Shown piece by piece: positions 6,391 to 14,887 of a stretch of 36,502 nt of DNA; positions within the stretch are counted from its first letter, which is position 1, and the number at the start of each line of letters is the position of its first letter. This DNA is from UBA3064 sp023258775 (lineage in GTDB: Bacteria > Pseudomonadota > Gammaproteobacteria > Burkholderiales > Burkholderiaceae_E). The position numbers and the translations under genes are program-made. The notes beneath the pieces were generated by a model, which ran no database searches, had not been told where the DNA came from, and worked only from the letters and a program-made list of their open reading frames with translations. The stretch is from assembly GCA_044355655.1 (NCBI GenBank), contig JBIKXS010000033.1, positions 1-36,502 on the forward strand, written 5' to 3'.

Positions 6391-7455
6391 AAACTGTTCC
6401 CAATGCCGCACCTGAACCTCGGTGAATTTGTACTTGTTGCCGATTTTCATCGCCATCTTGTCGGTGAGGTTGGCGTAGACCGCTGTCGACAGCGCATCAT
6501 AGAGCGGTGCCAACACCGTACCGCGTTCGGTGTAGATCAGGGAGAAGTTCTTGGCGTGCGCATCGTGGTTGCCAATCAAGGCATTGAAGATCACGTAGTC
6601 CAGCAACCGCAAAATGTGCGGAGCGCTTGGGCGTGTGGCTTTGCGTATCAGCGCGAAGCATTGGGCCAGGTCTGGACCGCCCTCGTTTTGGTACTTGTAC
6701 TCTGGTGCAATACCCAATACCTGGCAGAAGTCCTCCTGGTGCAGCCGCTGCAAGGCACCATCCGGCTGGCGCACACGATCATATCGGTCCACCAGCAAAT
6801 ACACGCGATCGGCCACTCGGTGAATGGCTGCACTGGCGACAGTCAGTTTCATCTGTCCTGCGAGTGCCAAGCAGAAGCCCTCATTAAACACGCTGCCTTC
6901 CACAGTCTGAATGGCCGGCTTGAGAATGTGGGAGCTTGGTGTGTTTTGCAGAGGTAGGCCGACGCGTCCCTCGGAAAAGACCACGGGCAGTTTGTCCTGC
7001 GCACCTGCCAGTGACAGGCGTAGCCCTTCCTCCCCGGCCAGCATCGGGCGGCGGGGCAGTTCATTCAGGAGAGCGATCAGCGCTAATTCGTCCAACCAGC
7101 GCACGGCCTGCGATGGTGGCAAGAGATCCGCTTGTTGGCCAGGTTCCAGCAGACTAACCGCACCTGCGCATTTACCGCCGATGCCATCAAGCAAAGCAAA
7201 GTCGTTTTGGCGCGAGACGTGCAAGGTCTGGGCAATCAGTCTGCGCTTGTCGCCTTCGGGCAAAAGGCCGGGAAAGAAGGCTCGCGTGGCCTTGTTGTCA
7301 AAAGCCTCTGCCTGCAAGGGCAGGTGATGCGACAGTGGACGTGCGTTGGCGGATTGCAGCCATTGCGTTGAGTAGCAAAAACTCAGCCGACCATCGACTT
7401 GTGCAAGCTGTCCGACGTGTTGCCCCAGCAGCCAGACCTCGAGGACGCGGCTCAT
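6076..7455 (-). CDS. hipA: HipA-family Ser/Thr kinase toxin, C-terminus replaced by primase sequence
   Basis: 459 residues from ATG at 7455 (MSRVLEVWLLGQHVGQLAQV); the ORF extends 40 codons upstream but that part overlaps hipB. The N-terminal subdomain is followed by the Gly-rich loop LSLAGAQDKLPVV and the kinase core. NALIGNHDAHAKNFSL carries the catalytic Asp and Asn, and LAPLYDALST the metal-binding Asp. HipA phosphorylates tRNA synthetases or related targets and causes growth arrest. HipA sequence stops at RHWEQFA (about residue 355), where the last helices should follow; instead the frame continues with about 100 residues of TOTE-primase N-terminus. All kinase residues are present, but loss of the C-terminal helices may destabilise the fold. 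Confidence 0.85.
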   Translation of the reverse strand: MSRVLEVWLLGQHVGQLAQVDGRLSFCYSTQWLQSANARPLSHHLPLQAEAFDNKATRAFFPGLLPEGDKRRLIAQTLHVSRQNDFALLDGIGGKCAGAVSLLEPGQQADLLPPSQAVRWLDELALIALLNELPRRPMLAGEEGLRLSLAGAQDKLPVVFSEGRVGLPLQNTPSSHILKPAIQTVEGSVFNEGFCLALAGQMKLTVASAAIHRVADRVYLLVDRYDRVRQPDGALQRLHQEDFCQVLGIAPEYKYQNEGGPDLAQCFALIRKATRPSAPHILRLLDYVIFNALIGNHDAHAKNFSLIYTERGTVLAPLYDALSTAVYANLTDKMAMKIGNKYKFTEVQVRHWEQFALTQLRQEIARLIALLEARGIEWQQRNPIALTAREQESSRLSTAEKLALFRRLFRGRTDVYPVRWESKTTGKSGYAPACANEWRDGVYDHLAGAHTVGDYPLVE

Positions 7456-7696
7456 TTCGGGCGAGCCTTTGTCGGGCTGTCTTCTGAACTCGACACGTGA
7501 GCGTTGCCCCCAGCGCCTGAAGGACTCGCAAGACGTTCTCAAGGCGTACGGTTGGCTTGCCTGCTTCCAGATCAACAGTAATCCTCACCCCAACGCCGGC
7601 TGCAAGTGCCAATTGGGGCTGGGTCAGGCTGAGTGCTTTTCGGGTGTGGCGCACCACGTCGCCCAATTGTTCTGGCGTTTCGATCAGTGTAGGCAT
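7452..7696 (-). pseudogene. hipB: HipB-like HTH antitoxin with probable one-base frameshift
   Basis: From ATG at 7696 it reads MPTLIETPEQLGDVVRHTRK, ALSLTQPQLALAAGVGVRIT, VDLEAGKPTVRLENVLRVLQ, ALG, a standard HipB with its XRE HTH at about residues 14-60. The open frame then runs far into hipA and stops only at 7298. One more G in the run of five at 7507-7511 would give ALGGNAHVSSSEDSPTKARP, K and TGA, with the stop overlapping the hipA ATG as ATGA, the usual hipBA arrangement. I take that as the ancestral end. The upstream ATG at 7723 is unlikely because the operator-like palindrome lies between the two ATGs. The HTH itself is complete. Confidence 0.75.
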
Positions 7697-7699
7697 GTG

Positions 7700-7719
7700 A
7701 ATTTCCTGTTCGGGAAATT
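7700..7719. promoter_or_regulatory. Inverted repeat AATTTCC-N6-GGAAATT, candidate HipB operator
   Basis: Perfect seven-base arms separated by TGTTCG, placed just upstream of the likely hipB start at 7696. HipB proteins autoregulate through inverted repeats of this general size (TATCC-N8-GGATA in E. coli), so the position and form fit. The exact operator is inferred. Confidence 0.5.
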
Positions 7720-7723
7720 TCAT

Positions 7724-8179
7724 GCAGTGACCATTGCCGTCGATTGAGTCACCACCGGCCGCCGGCCCACCACATTAACCGTCTCTAGCATCGCCTGCGG
7801 CGATAGGAGTACTTGGCAAATGACATGAGCAGCTAGCGCCCTCACAGGGGAATCGACTTTCAACAGCTGTACTCACGGATGTCACTCGAACGAGGTCCAA
7901 GGCACTGTGCCATTGATACGCGATGCTGTAGTGAGCTTTTTTCGTGGAGGCATTCGAGCTATTCGAGGACCTTTTAGAGGATCTGGACAGCAAGAAACTC
8001 CTTTCGATTGCCCGCCAGCGTCTTGCAGACAAGGATGAGGTGACCATGGTGTTCATTGACAACATCTGTGGGTAGTAAGACGGAATCCGAATGAAAGGTA
8101 TAGCATGTTGGCAACTTCGCGGCTTATAAATAAGGCTTCGCTACTCTCAGAAATTATTCACCATGTAAGGACGAAGGCA
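7724..8179. other. Gene-poor stretch with one short acidic ORF (7944-8075, +)
   Basis: Between hipB and the DUF6447-like gene I see no full gene. A 43-codon plus-strand frame from GTG 7944 to TAG 8075 reads VEAFELFEDLLEDLDSKKLL, SIARQRLADKDEV and looks like real helical protein. It could be the C-terminus of a small antitoxin, but there is no ribosome binding site and no partner. The longer minus-strand frame at 7775-8065 is Ser/Arg-rich and unlike a protein. Confidence 0.3.
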
Positions 8180-8404
8180 ATGGCAAAAGTTTCAATCGAT
8201 GGAGTCGAGTACGACACAGATACGATGTCCGTGGAGTGTCGACAACAATTAGAGATGTTGGTGATGACAGAACAAAAGATTAGGCAACTTCAGGCCGAAG
8301 TGGCGATGATGCAAACGGCAAGGCAGGCATATGCCAATGCACTGAAGGCGTCTTTGGTCCAAGTCTCAGCGCCAACAATTGGATTCGGGGAGACGATTGA
8401 ATAA
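8180..8404 (+). CDS. DUF6447-like small protein
   Basis: 74 residues from ATG at 8180 (MAKVSIDGVEYDTDTMSVEC), chosen because AAGGACGAAGG stands just before it and the family pattern starts here; the frame opens further upstream at 8105 without similarity. A short beta hairpin (VSIDGVEYDTDTMS) precedes a coiled coil (RQQLEMLVMTEQKIRQLQAE, VAMMQTARQAYANALKASL), the layout of DUF6447 as I remember it. Function is unknown. It lies 42 bases before the GT4 gene on the same strand and close to a type I secretion operon, so a role with that glycosyltransferase or with secretion is possible but unproven. Confidence 0.7.
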   Translation: MAKVSIDGVEYDTDTMSVECRQQLEMLVMTEQKIRQLQAEVAMMQTARQAYANALKASLVQVSAPTIGFGETIE

Positions 8405-8446
8405 AAGGTTTTTGAGCAGTTCCTTTTTACTGAGCGTGGATTTGCA

Positions 8447-10099
8447 GTGACAGCAGCGATTTACTACCACCCTGAGGCCTACACCACCGACGGTCCAAAG
8501 TTAATGGGCCGCAACGCGGCAGGTAAATCATTTTTAAAGGGTTTTTTTTTATACAGTAAGGCTCAGGCCTTCTGGGCACAGGTGCAAAAACCCGAGCATG
8601 CCCGACAATTTGCAATGACCGCGCAAGGATTTGGACGCAGAGAACCGATTAAGGCAGTCGACAAGAATAGTCTGGCAGAACTCTCGGTCGCCGGGGTTGT
8701 CTACTATCCCGGCCCCGGTATTGGCGAGCATGCTTTCCAGCGATCCGGTTTTGGCCATGGTGCTTGGAGCTTGTGTGGTATCACCCACACGACAAGTAGC
8801 GCTGGAGCCATGGATGCCTTGGCCGCACTGATTACTGCGCCGGTACAGCCTTGGGACGCGGTGATTTGCACCAGTACGGCAGTCAAGAATAACGTCGAAC
8901 GACTGCTTCAAGCTCAAGTTGATTACCTGAAGGACCGTTTAGGCATTACCAAACTGGTTTTGCCTCAACTGCCGGTAATCCCGCTGGGAATTCATACGCA
9001 AGACTTTGTCTACTCTGAACAGCAAAAAGTTAAGGCACGCACTCAACTCGGTGTTTCCTCAGAAACAATTGTTGTGCTGTTCATGGGTCGTTTGTCATTT
9101 CATGCTAAAGCTCATCCACTTGCCATGTATCAGGCTCTTCAAGCTGCTGCGAAGCGAACAGGCAAAGAGGTTTGTCTTGTCGAATGTGGTTGGCATGCAA
9201 ACGAGTACATTGAGAAGGCTTATGCCGAAGCCTCTAAGCTGGCATGTCCTGACGTGCGCGTGATCACACTTGACGGCCGCAAACTAGAGGATCGGCAGAC
9301 TGCCTGGGCTAGTGCCGACCTTTGCTGTTCGCTTTCTGACAATATCCAGGAGACCTTCGGTATCGTCCCGATTGAGGCAATGGCCTGCGGAATCCCAGTT
9401 GTGGTGTCTGATTGGGATGGGTACAAGGACACTGTTCGAGACGGCATTGACGGATTCCGAATTCCGACTTTGATGCCCCGAGCAGGGCTGGCAGGTGATT
9501 TGGCGCTACGTCATGCCTTAGAAGTAGACAGCTACGACATGTACTGCGGCCACACCTGCTCGCTGGTTGCGGTGGATGTTGAAGCAACGACAAGAGCTTT
9601 GATCAGTCTTTTTGAGTCACCGGCTCTGAGAACACAACTGGGCAAGTCAGGCCATCAGCGTGCTAGGGAAGTCTATGATTGGGCCGTTGTTATCCCCCAA
9701 TATGAGGCGCTTTGGTCCTCGCTGACTGAAATCCGGACGTCGAATTCAGCCGCGCTTCAGCAGTTTGCACGTCCCTGGCCTGCGCGTATGGACCCATTTT
9801 ACAGCTTTGCGGCATACCCAACCCAGACACTGACCGAACAAACTCTGCTAACACTTTCAGACAGCGATCCGAAAGCGGCATTGGAGCGTGCCCTGGGTTA
9901 CCGTGGTCTCGCGATGGTTGACTTTGCGAAGACGGTACTGCCCACCGAAGTCGAGATCGACACTGTACTGCGCGCCGCTGGATCTATTCCTGCGCAAGCA
10001 GAGGCATTAGTTGCAGAAATCCCCCCCCACAGAAAGGGATTTGTTTTACGTAGCCTAGTCTGGCTTGTGAAGATGGGTGTACTGAAAGTATGTCGATGA
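8447..10099 (+). CDS. GT4-family glycosyltransferase with C-terminal extension
   Basis: 550 residues from GTG at 8447. It has a GT-B fold: an N-terminal acceptor domain (residues 1-200, starting IYYHPEAYTTDGPKLMGRNA), then the donor domain opening with VVLFMGRLSFHAKAHPLAMY (about 210) and the GT4 nucleotide-sugar motif ETFGIVPIEAMACGIPVVVS (about 302-321) with its two conserved Glu. About 110 extra residues after the usual end (from about 430) are unassigned. No signal peptide is seen, so it should be cytoplasmic. It transfers a sugar from a nucleotide-sugar donor; the acceptor is unknown. It converges with the type I secretion operon and follows the DUF6447-like gene, so it might modify a secreted protein or a surface polysaccharide. 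Confidence 0.85.
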   Translation: MTAAIYYHPEAYTTDGPKLMGRNAAGKSFLKGFFLYSKAQAFWAQVQKPEHARQFAMTAQGFGRREPIKAVDKNSLAELSVAGVVYYPGPGIGEHAFQRSGFGHGAWSLCGITHTTSSAGAMDALAALITAPVQPWDAVICTSTAVKNNVERLLQAQVDYLKDRLGITKLVLPQLPVIPLGIHTQDFVYSEQQKVKARTQLGVSSETIVVLFMGRLSFHAKAHPLAMYQALQAAAKRTGKEVCLVECGWHANEYIEKAYAEASKLACPDVRVITLDGRKLEDRQTAWASADLCCSLSDNIQETFGIVPIEAMACGIPVVVSDWDGYKDTVRDGIDGFRIPTLMPRAGLAGDLALRHALEVDSYDMYCGHTCSLVAVDVEATTRALISLFESPALRTQLGKSGHQRAREVYDWAVVIPQYEALWSSLTEIRTSNSAALQQFARPWPARMDPFYSFAAYPTQTLTEQTLLTLSDSDPKAALERALGYRGLAMVDFAKTVLPTEVEIDTVLRAAGSIPAQAEALVAEIPPHRKGFVLRSLVWLVKMGVLKVCR

Positions 10100-10191
10100 A
10101 AAGCATGCGGAGCTAGTCCTTCGCATGATCATTCGCGAAGCGGGGAGAGATTACTCAAATAAAGGCAAGTCGAGAGCGCAAGCATTTTCCG

Positions 10192-11625
10192 CTAATCCGA
10201 CAATGCCTCCAGTTGCAACTGTTGCATCGATTGCGCGGACAATCCTCCGATGCTGGCCATTAGCCTTGCCCAGGCAGAAAGTGCTCGCGCGTTCGCTAGT
10301 GCCAATTCGCGCTCTGCGCCAATAATCTGTAGTCCGATCTGATCTTCATCCATACGAGTGGCGACACCTGCATTTTGTCCTCGCTTGACTGCTTGGAATG
10401 AAAGGCCTAGTGCTCGCAAAAGCGTCCTCTGCGAGTTGGCTAATGCTCGTGCAGCCTCCAGGTTGTGCCATTCCCTTTCAACTTCGTTTGCAATCTTTGC
10501 CCTTGTTGACAGTAAGTCCTGCTGGGCGCGCCTCAATAAGGCTTCAGTCTGCCGAATTTGCGAATTCACAGCGCCACCTGAATAGATCGGAACGTTGATC
10601 TGTACGCCGATAGCTGCTGAGCGGAAGTCGGTTCCGATCGTGTTTTCCATTGTGCTTGTTGCTTGTGATCGACTCGCGAATGCATCTACCGTCGGCCAGT
10701 GATCAGCGCTTGCTTTACGGGTCTCCTGTGCCGCAACCTCTACGGCAATTCCGTAAGCCCTTATCACTGGTGATGTCTGATCAGCTGCTTTGCGCCATTC
10801 CTGAAGTGTTGTTAAAGCCATGGGTAAACGTTCGATAAGATCGAGGGGGAGCTTTATCGGGTCCACGGGCCGCAAAGTCGACGGGCTGCCATCAACACCT
10901 GCTGTTCCTGTCATCTGCATGACCGCAAATCTTGCGGCAGCGAGTGCCGAGGAAGCATCACTTATCTGGGAGTTTGCTTGTGCAACTCGAGCGTCGGACA
11001 ATTCAACATCGACACGAGTAAGCTCGCCTGCGAGGCTTTGTTGCTTCGTATTCAGCAGCATCCTCTGTTGGATGACAAGCCCTTGTTCGGCGAGTTGTTT
11101 GGAAAGTGCGGCGCTTGCCCATTGAGCGTGATTGCTCAGTAAACGTAATCCCAAATCCTGTTGTGCTCCCAAAAGGCTTAATTCGGCGTAAATCGCCTGA
11201 AACCTGCTTTGATCAAGCGTCGCCCAAAGTTTCGGACGGTATACGGCTTGTCGAATCTGGATGCTCGCATTAAGTGAAGGATAGTTTTCAAAACGCCGAT
11301 CGATGGGACCCAGCGCAGTCGTCGATCGAGAAAAGGTATCGTTAATGGAGCGTTGAAAACTAATATAGGCTTGAGGACGAAGACTGGCCATTGCTTGCTC
11401 TTGGGTTTCAAGTCCAGCGTCACGCTGTGCAATAGCACTTTGAAACTCTGGATCGAACTGACTTGCAGCATGAAAGTCATCGCTTAGCCTACTCGGCGTT
11501 GCCGCTAAAGCCGTGCTCAACATTGACGAGGATGCTAGGAGTGTGCTGATCAGGAGCGAAAACAGCCAGCATATTGATGGTGCACGAGGCTCGGCTATTA
11601 AGTTTGACTGAGGGGTCATGCCCAT
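10192..11625 (-). CDS. TolC-family outer membrane channel of type I secretion
   Basis: 477 residues from ATG at 11625. An N-terminal signal peptide with a hydrophobic core (LFSLLISTLLASSSMLSTAL, about residues 22-41) ends before ATPSRLSDDF. The rest is the TolC/OEP repeat architecture: long helices rich in Gln, Ala and Arg, two related halves, and strands such as NYPSLNASIQIRQAVYRPKL and FRSAAIGVQINVPIYSGGAV. The 'PIYSGGAV..QIRQ' motif is typical of the second half. The start overlaps the HlyD stop as TAATG, so it is the third gene of the operon with the ABC ATPase and adaptor. It would form the outer membrane exit duct. Confidence 0.9.
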   Translation of the reverse strand: MGMTPQSNLIAEPRAPSICWLFSLLISTLLASSSMLSTALAATPSRLSDDFHAASQFDPEFQSAIAQRDAGLETQEQAMASLRPQAYISFQRSINDTFSRSTTALGPIDRRFENYPSLNASIQIRQAVYRPKLWATLDQSRFQAIYAELSLLGAQQDLGLRLLSNHAQWASAALSKQLAEQGLVIQQRMLLNTKQQSLAGELTRVDVELSDARVAQANSQISDASSALAAARFAVMQMTGTAGVDGSPSTLRPVDPIKLPLDLIERLPMALTTLQEWRKAADQTSPVIRAYGIAVEVAAQETRKASADHWPTVDAFASRSQATSTMENTIGTDFRSAAIGVQINVPIYSGGAVNSQIRQTEALLRRAQQDLLSTRAKIANEVEREWHNLEAARALANSQRTLLRALGLSFQAVKRGQNAGVATRMDEDQIGLQIIGAERELALANARALSAWARLMASIGGLSAQSMQQLQLEALSD

Positions 11626-13022
11626 TAGCGTTCTTTCAATCCTCGAGCCATTCGATCTTCGATCGGTTTCAAAAGGTAATTGAGCAAACTGCGCTCACCA
11701 GTGACAAGAATCACGTCAACTGGCATACCGGCATGCAACTCAACCTGACCGAGTAATCTCAGTTGATCGGGCGGTAATTCGATACGAGCGAGGTAGTACG
11801 GAATGCCTTGGGGTGTTTGCAATAAATCTGCAGAAATCGACAATAGCTTTCCGTCAACAACTGGAGTCGTTCGAGGATTTAGCGCCGTAAACATCAACTT
11901 AGCCGGTACGCCTGCCTTAATTCTTTCGATTAAGTGAGGTTCAACCTGTGCCTCGATAAGCATTTGTTCATTGTTTGGGATTACGTCAAGAATACGGCTT
12001 GCCGCAGGCAAAACGGCTCCCCTTGTCGTTACCATTAAGCCGACGACGGCACCGTCAACCGGAGATCTAACCTCGGTTCTTCTGAGCTCATCGTCGAGCG
12101 CAATCAGCCGTTCGGCTTGTGCTCTCGCTTCTTTGCTCGCTTCTGAAAGCTGGGTTTCAACCTCTTTGCGGTACTCCTGTTCGCGCTGGGCAATGCGAAG
12201 CTTTGCCTCGGCAATTTGATTTCCAATTCTAGCGATCGCAGATACCCCGTCTGCGAAACTGGCGCGGGCGTTAGCGAGCTGACGCTCGAGCTCTTGGTGC
12301 CGATTTCTCGAGAATAATCCGTCTTGCACAAGCGGCGCGAGCGATTCAACTTCGCGCTGCAAGGTCTGAACTTGAACTATCCTTTGGCTCTGAACTTCCT
12401 CGAGCCCCTTAGCTTGGGATTGAAGCCCCGCAATCGACTCGCGATAAGCCCCAAGCTCACTTTCCAGAGCCTTTCGTCTCGCAACAAAAAGCTGTCTTTG
12501 TGAATTCAAGACCAACGACACGGCCGCTTGGGATTCGCGTTGCATTAAGTCCAAAGGGAAGCTGACTTGGGCTTTAAGCTGTTGTTCAGCGAGAAGTCGA
12601 TGCTCAGTTGCCCTAGCCGTCAGATATAGAGAATCGGCTATTTCTCGTTGTGCGCGGGCTTGGATTGGGTCCATCGTGACTAGAAGCTGATCCGTCTTGA
12701 CTAAATCGCCTTCTTTCACGTGAATTTCTTTGACAACCCCGGGGCTACTGTTTTGAACCGTCTTGCGTTTTGAATCGACAATTAGGGTTCCCATGGCATG
12801 AACCCCCTCATCAAGCGGAGCAAGCGCTGCCCAGGCAAAAAAGCCGCCTAACCCAAGCAAAACGACGGCCAGTCCGATTCGTAGTGGTGCACGAAAATCC
12901 TTGGGAGCGTTATGCAGATGACCTGTTTCAGATGCTGCCCCAGTAACGCCAATTGCAAGCGGTTTTGTGGGGACTTCTCTGGCGCTTGCCTCAATCGTGA
13001 CCGATTCCTGCTGCTTAACCAT
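11625..13022 (-). CDS. HlyD-family type I secretion membrane fusion protein (PrtE-like)
   Basis: 465 residues from ATG at 13022 (MVKQQESVTIEASAREVPTK). The ORF extends 104 residues upstream but that part is antisense-like sequence inside the ABC gene, and this ATG overlaps the ABC stop by eight bases. One membrane anchor (APLRIGLAVVLLGLGGFFAW, about residues 44-63) follows a short cytoplasmic tail. Then come a lipoyl/barrel-sandwich half (SSPGVVKEIHVKEGDLVKTD), a long coiled coil (about 130-300), and the returning half with beta barrel (VRSPVDGAVVGLMVTTRGAV). It links the inner-membrane ABC transporter to the TolC partner encoded next. Confidence 0.93.
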   Translation of the reverse strand: MVKQQESVTIEASAREVPTKPLAIGVTGAASETGHLHNAPKDFRAPLRIGLAVVLLGLGGFFAWAALAPLDEGVHAMGTLIVDSKRKTVQNSSPGVVKEIHVKEGDLVKTDQLLVTMDPIQARAQREIADSLYLTARATEHRLLAEQQLKAQVSFPLDLMQRESQAAVSLVLNSQRQLFVARRKALESELGAYRESIAGLQSQAKGLEEVQSQRIVQVQTLQREVESLAPLVQDGLFSRNRHQELERQLANARASFADGVSAIARIGNQIAEAKLRIAQREQEYRKEVETQLSEASKEARAQAERLIALDDELRRTEVRSPVDGAVVGLMVTTRGAVLPAASRILDVIPNNEQMLIEAQVEPHLIERIKAGVPAKLMFTALNPRTTPVVDGKLLSISADLLQTPQGIPYYLARIELPPDQLRLLGQVELHAGMPVDVILVTGERSLLNYLLKPIEDRMARGLKER

Positions 13023-14802
13023 GCGAAGTGCCTCCGCGCAGGTTATGTCGGGCTTCTTCCGTGATCGGCATTTGGCTTTGCGCTTGAACCTGCTGCTTTT
13101 GCGCTGCCTCCTGTAGCGCTTGTAAGACTTGCTGTCTTGGCCCTTGCAAATGGACGACACCCTCACGAAGCACCATGAGCGAGTCCGCAATGCCAACAAT
13201 GCTGGTGCGATGGGTGATAAGGACAACCGTGCGTCCTTCCGATTTCGCCTGCTGAACGGCACGTACGAGTGCCTGCTCGCCAGCGTCGTCGAGATTTGAG
13301 TTGGGTTCATCCAGAACAAGCAATGATGGATCACCGTACAGCGCCCTTGCTAGCGCAATTCGTTGACGTTGGCCACCGGAGAGCGCTGAGCCAGAGTCCC
13401 CGATTACGGTATCGTAGCCCTTTGGAAATCGAAGAATCATTTCGTGCATACCGGCTTTGCTTGCTGCATCGATGACTTTTTGCGAATCGATGTCGCCAAA
13501 ACGCGCAATGTTCTCTGCGATTGAGCCGTCGAATAGTTCAATGTCTTGAGGCAGGTAGCCGATCCAGGGGCCCAACTCTTCCTTGTTCCATAAGAACATA
13601 TCGGCACCATCGAGCCTGACTTTTCCAGCCTGAGCGGGCCACACGCCAACCATTAAGCGGGCCAATGTGCTCTTGCCGGATGCTGAAGGTCCGACAATGA
13701 CGAGCACTTCGCCGGGTTTCACCCCGAAATTAACGCCCTTAATCACAGGTGTTTGGCTTCCGGGCGGGGTGGCGATTGCATTCTCGACGGTTAGCTGGCC
13801 ATTTGGTTTCGGCAATGACATACCGGGTACTCGGGCAGGAAAGTCGTTGAGCAGTTGACACAGTCGTTCGTAAGAGCTTCTAGCGCTGGAAAACTGCTTC
13901 CAGCTTCCAATTGCCAAGTCGACTGGGGCGAGGGCTCGTCCAGCCAAAATGGACGCAGCAATCATGACGCCAGGGGAAGCCAAATTTTCCAAAACCAATA
14001 ACGCGCCTATTCCCAGCACAGCCGACTGCATGGTGAGGCGCCAAAACTTAATCGCGGCGCTGATGATCCCTGCTCGATCCGATGCTTCTGATTGCTTGTG
14101 CAGCAAGGTGTCTTGCATCACCTTCCAGCGTGCGCGCAGCGATGGCAGCATACCCATCGCCTCGATCACTTCTGCGTTCCGGAGGTTACTGGTCGCAAAG
14201 CTTGAACCGCTCATCGCTGCTCGGTTTGCCTCTGCAAGTCCGTCTTTTGTAATCCGTTCATTGAGCCAGGCAAGAAGAAAACTGACTACTGCGCCAAACA
14301 GTACAAATCCGCCCAATACAGGATGAAAAAAGTAAACCACAGCAATGTAGATCGGGACCCAGGGCATGTCGAAAAACGCAAACAAACCGTTGCCCGTAAC
14401 AAACTGCCTAACTTGAGTAAGGTCGTTCATCGCAGCGCCTGCGGCACTTGTTCGTCCCCGTAGGTTGCGCTCAAACGAAGCGGTGAAGACCCTCGGCGAT
14501 AGTATCTCGTCAACCTGATTGCCTAGACGAACCAGAACTTGCGATCGAATCTGTTCAATCCACGCCATAATCGCAAAAGCCGCTAGTACGATCAGAGAAA
14601 GCATCACCAACGTAGTTTCGTTGCGACTGTTGAGAACGCGGTCGTACACCTGCATCATATAGATCGACGGCGCAAGATAAAGCAGATTAATGGCGCCGGA
14701 AAACCCTCCAACAGTCCAAAAGACCGCTTTGTAGCGCCCTAAAACCTCCAGGATTTCGTTTCCTTTTGCCCCTGGCCGGGACGGGCGTTGAATTGCTTGC
14801 AT
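13015..14802 (-). CDS. Type I secretion ABC transporter, permease/ATPase (PrtD-like)
   Basis: 595 residues from ATG at 14802. A membrane domain of about 320 residues (first segments near 27-45 and 65-82) precedes one ATPase domain: Walker A GPSASGKST (371-379), Q-loop Gln419, signature LSGGQRQ (474-480), Walker B LLVLDEP (494-500) and H-loop His531. There is no N-terminal C39 peptidase or C39-like domain, as in the PrtD/AprD group, which exports C-terminally signalled RTX proteins without cleavage. The length is normal. It begins the operon; HlyD and TolC follow with overlaps of eight and one bases. No substrate gene is adjacent. The 85-base gap to the divergent PMM/PGM gene should hold its promoter. 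Confidence 0.93.
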   Translation of the reverse strand: MQAIQRPSRPGAKGNEILEVLGRYKAVFWTVGGFSGAINLLYLAPSIYMMQVYDRVLNSRNETTLVMLSLIVLAAFAIMAWIEQIRSQVLVRLGNQVDEILSPRVFTASFERNLRGRTSAAGAAMNDLTQVRQFVTGNGLFAFFDMPWVPIYIAVVYFFHPVLGGFVLFGAVVSFLLAWLNERITKDGLAEANRAAMSGSSFATSNLRNAEVIEAMGMLPSLRARWKVMQDTLLHKQSEASDRAGIISAAIKFWRLTMQSAVLGIGALLVLENLASPGVMIAASILAGRALAPVDLAIGSWKQFSSARSSYERLCQLLNDFPARVPGMSLPKPNGQLTVENAIATPPGSQTPVIKGVNFGVKPGEVLVIVGPSASGKSTLARLMVGVWPAQAGKVRLDGADMFLWNKEELGPWIGYLPQDIELFDGSIAENIARFGDIDSQKVIDAASKAGMHEMILRFPKGYDTVIGDSGSALSGGQRQRIALARALYGDPSLLVLDEPNSNLDDAGEQALVRAVQQAKSEGRTVVLITHRTSIVGIADSLMVLREGVVHLQGPRQQVLQALQEAAQKQQVQAQSQMPITEEARHNLRGGTSHG

Positions 14803-14887
14803 AGGCTTTCTATTTTCTCATAGATCCAGCCTCGTTTTTATTGGTGCTGGGCGTGGGATACTCCAACTTACCTTCGATAGCTGAGCA
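14803..14887. promoter_or_regulatory. Divergent promoter region between the secretion operon and the PMM/PGM gene
   Basis: An 85-base gap between two divergent starts, so promoters for both directions must lie here or inside the genes. I see no convincing -35/-10 pair in either direction and no clear inverted repeat. Confidence 0.3.

Noticed and set aside
7775..8065. 96-codon minus-strand reading frame
   Set aside because: Ser/Arg-rich with no protein-like pattern; the opposite strand has a better helical frame (7944-8075).
10119..10140. Hairpin CTTCGC-N10-GCGAAG between convergent GT4 and TolC genes, as a terminator
   Set aside because: Only six-base arms, a long loop and no T run on either side; too weak to call.
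11625..13334. Extended 569-residue HlyD start
   Set aside because: The first 104 residues overlap the ABC ATPase gene in another frame and are Arg/Ser-rich; ATG 13022 overlaps the ABC stop properly.
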